Notes under the pieces: model-generated
Seen by the model: only the letters and a program-made list of their open reading frames with translations
Databases searched by the model: none
What the model was told of the DNA's origin: nothing
Part shown: positions 63,596 to 64,000 of the stretch, in pieces
How positions within the stretch are numbered: position 1 is the stretch's first letter
How the letters are laid out: each line of letters opens with the position of its first letter
Assembly: GCA_947498455.1 (NCBI GenBank)
Contig: CANMKK010000009.1
Span: forward strand, 62,001-126,000
Source of the DNA: an uncultured Aquimarina sp.
GTDB lineage: Bacteria; Bacteroidota; Bacteroidia; Flavobacteriales; Flavobacteriaceae
Length of the DNA: 64,000 nt
Reading direction: 5' to 3'
Made by a program: the position numbers and the translations under genes

Positions 63596-64000
63596 ATGGA
63601 AATATTAATAATTACAGGATCTCCGTATTCAGGAAAAGGAACACAATGCGAAATTTTACAGAAATTCTTAGTGTTTGAACATATTTCAACAGGAGATAGA
63701 TGTCGACTTGAAAAGGAACATGGTACAAGCATAGGGAAAATAATGTCAGAATATGAAGAAAAAGGTGATTTAGTACCTGATTCGATTATGAAAGATCTTT
63801 TTAGTCAGATTTTAGAAGAAAATAAAGAGAGTAAAGGGATTATATTGGATGGTTACCCTAGAACAAGACCACAAGTAGATGATTTAATAGCGCTTGTGAC
63901 CTCAAAAAAGTTGGAAATAGGGAAGGTGTTGAATATTGAAGTTCCGAAAGAAGAGTTGTTAAAAAGAGCTAAAAAAAGAGCAGAAACATCTGATAGAAAA
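63596..64000 (+). CDS. Adenylate kinase-like nucleoside monophosphate kinase, 5' part
   Basis: The first 135 codons are seen and the gene runs off the window. P-loop GSPYSGKGTQ is at the N-terminus, NMP-binding STGDRCRLE comes next, then the GYPRT motif in LDGYPRTRPQVDD and the start of the lid (LLKRAKKRAE). The usual GxPGSGKGT is slightly altered (GSPYSGKGT). It may be a second adk paralogue rather than the main one. The start is ATG 63596. Confidence 0.88.
   Translation, partial: MEILIITGSPYSGKGTQCEILQKFLVFEHISTGDRCRLEKEHGTSIGKIMSEYEEKGDLVPDSIMKDLFSQILEENKESKGIILDGYPRTRPQVDDLIALVTSKKLEIGKVLNIEVPKEELLKRAKKRAETSDRK

Overview
This window is AT-rich DNA from a marine-type member of the Bacteroidetes, family Flavobacteriaceae (Aquimarina-like is my guess from gene style, not proven). 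The evidence is a PorQ subunit of the type IX secretion system, BshA of the bacillithiol pathway, MiaE, fused BCKDH-type E1 alpha/beta, TAnnTTTG-type -7 elements very close to start codons, few Shine-Dalgarno sequences, several TTG/GTG starts and short 7-bp tandem repeats between genes.

Region 1 (1-10.8 kb) is housekeeping: the 3' end of pyrR, pyrB, a small STAS-like protein, a thioredoxin-like protein, RNase Z and pdxH. A large OmpA-type surface protein follows on the minus strand. Then comes a compact polyphosphate operon (sixA-like, ppk1, short ppx) and a small outer-membrane barrel gene.

Region 2 (10.8-16.8 kb) has a Crp/Fnr-type regulator divergent from an unusual unit. A 34-codon mini-ORF ends exactly where a 1019-residue protein begins, and that protein fuses an NRPS-type adenylation domain to a ferric-reductase-like membrane/flavin module. 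A crotonase and an outer-membrane protein follow.

Region 3 (16.8-34.2 kb) carries miaE, dnaX (gamma and tau reading frames joined by a perfect A AAA AAG slippery site), the RNase P RNA, bshA, an mreB copy, porQ, cmk, a cation/proton antiporter, an Fe-S uracil-DNA glycosylase-like protein, a huge exported TPR-CHAT protein and a fused 2-oxoacid dehydrogenase E1. Its intergenic spaces hold several repeat families: 52-bp direct repeats around the glycosylase gene, a 21-bp tandem array, and 7-bp and 48-bp tandem arrays around the E1 gene.

Region 4 (34.5-62.1 kb) is a surface/exo-polysaccharide locus. It encodes UDP-HexNAc 4-epimerase and 6-dehydrogenase (making a UDP-HexNAcA-type precursor), a Wzx flippase, a PP-loop protein with a cysteine cluster, a pyruvyltransferase, four glycosyltransferases, a hexapeptide acyltransferase, an EpsG/Wzy-type polymerase and a CapK/PaaK-like adenylating enzyme. 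It also holds a complete DltA-DltC-DltB-like set with an SGNH partner, and a second MBOAT-SGNH pair. The locus is interrupted at 41-46.5 kb by an IS5-type remnant, a beta-helix lipoprotein on the other strand, and an ISKra4-type element that kept perfect 18-bp ends but has a shattered transposase, apparently inserted into an older IS630-like relic.

Region 5 (62.2-64 kb) returns to housekeeping: an aminopeptidase P and the start of an adenylate kinase-like gene cut by the window end.

The best candidates for something undescribed are the mini-ORF/adenylation-ferric-reductase unit at 11.7-14.9 kb and the Dlt-like aminoacylation module inside a Gram-negative polysaccharide locus at 50-54 kb.
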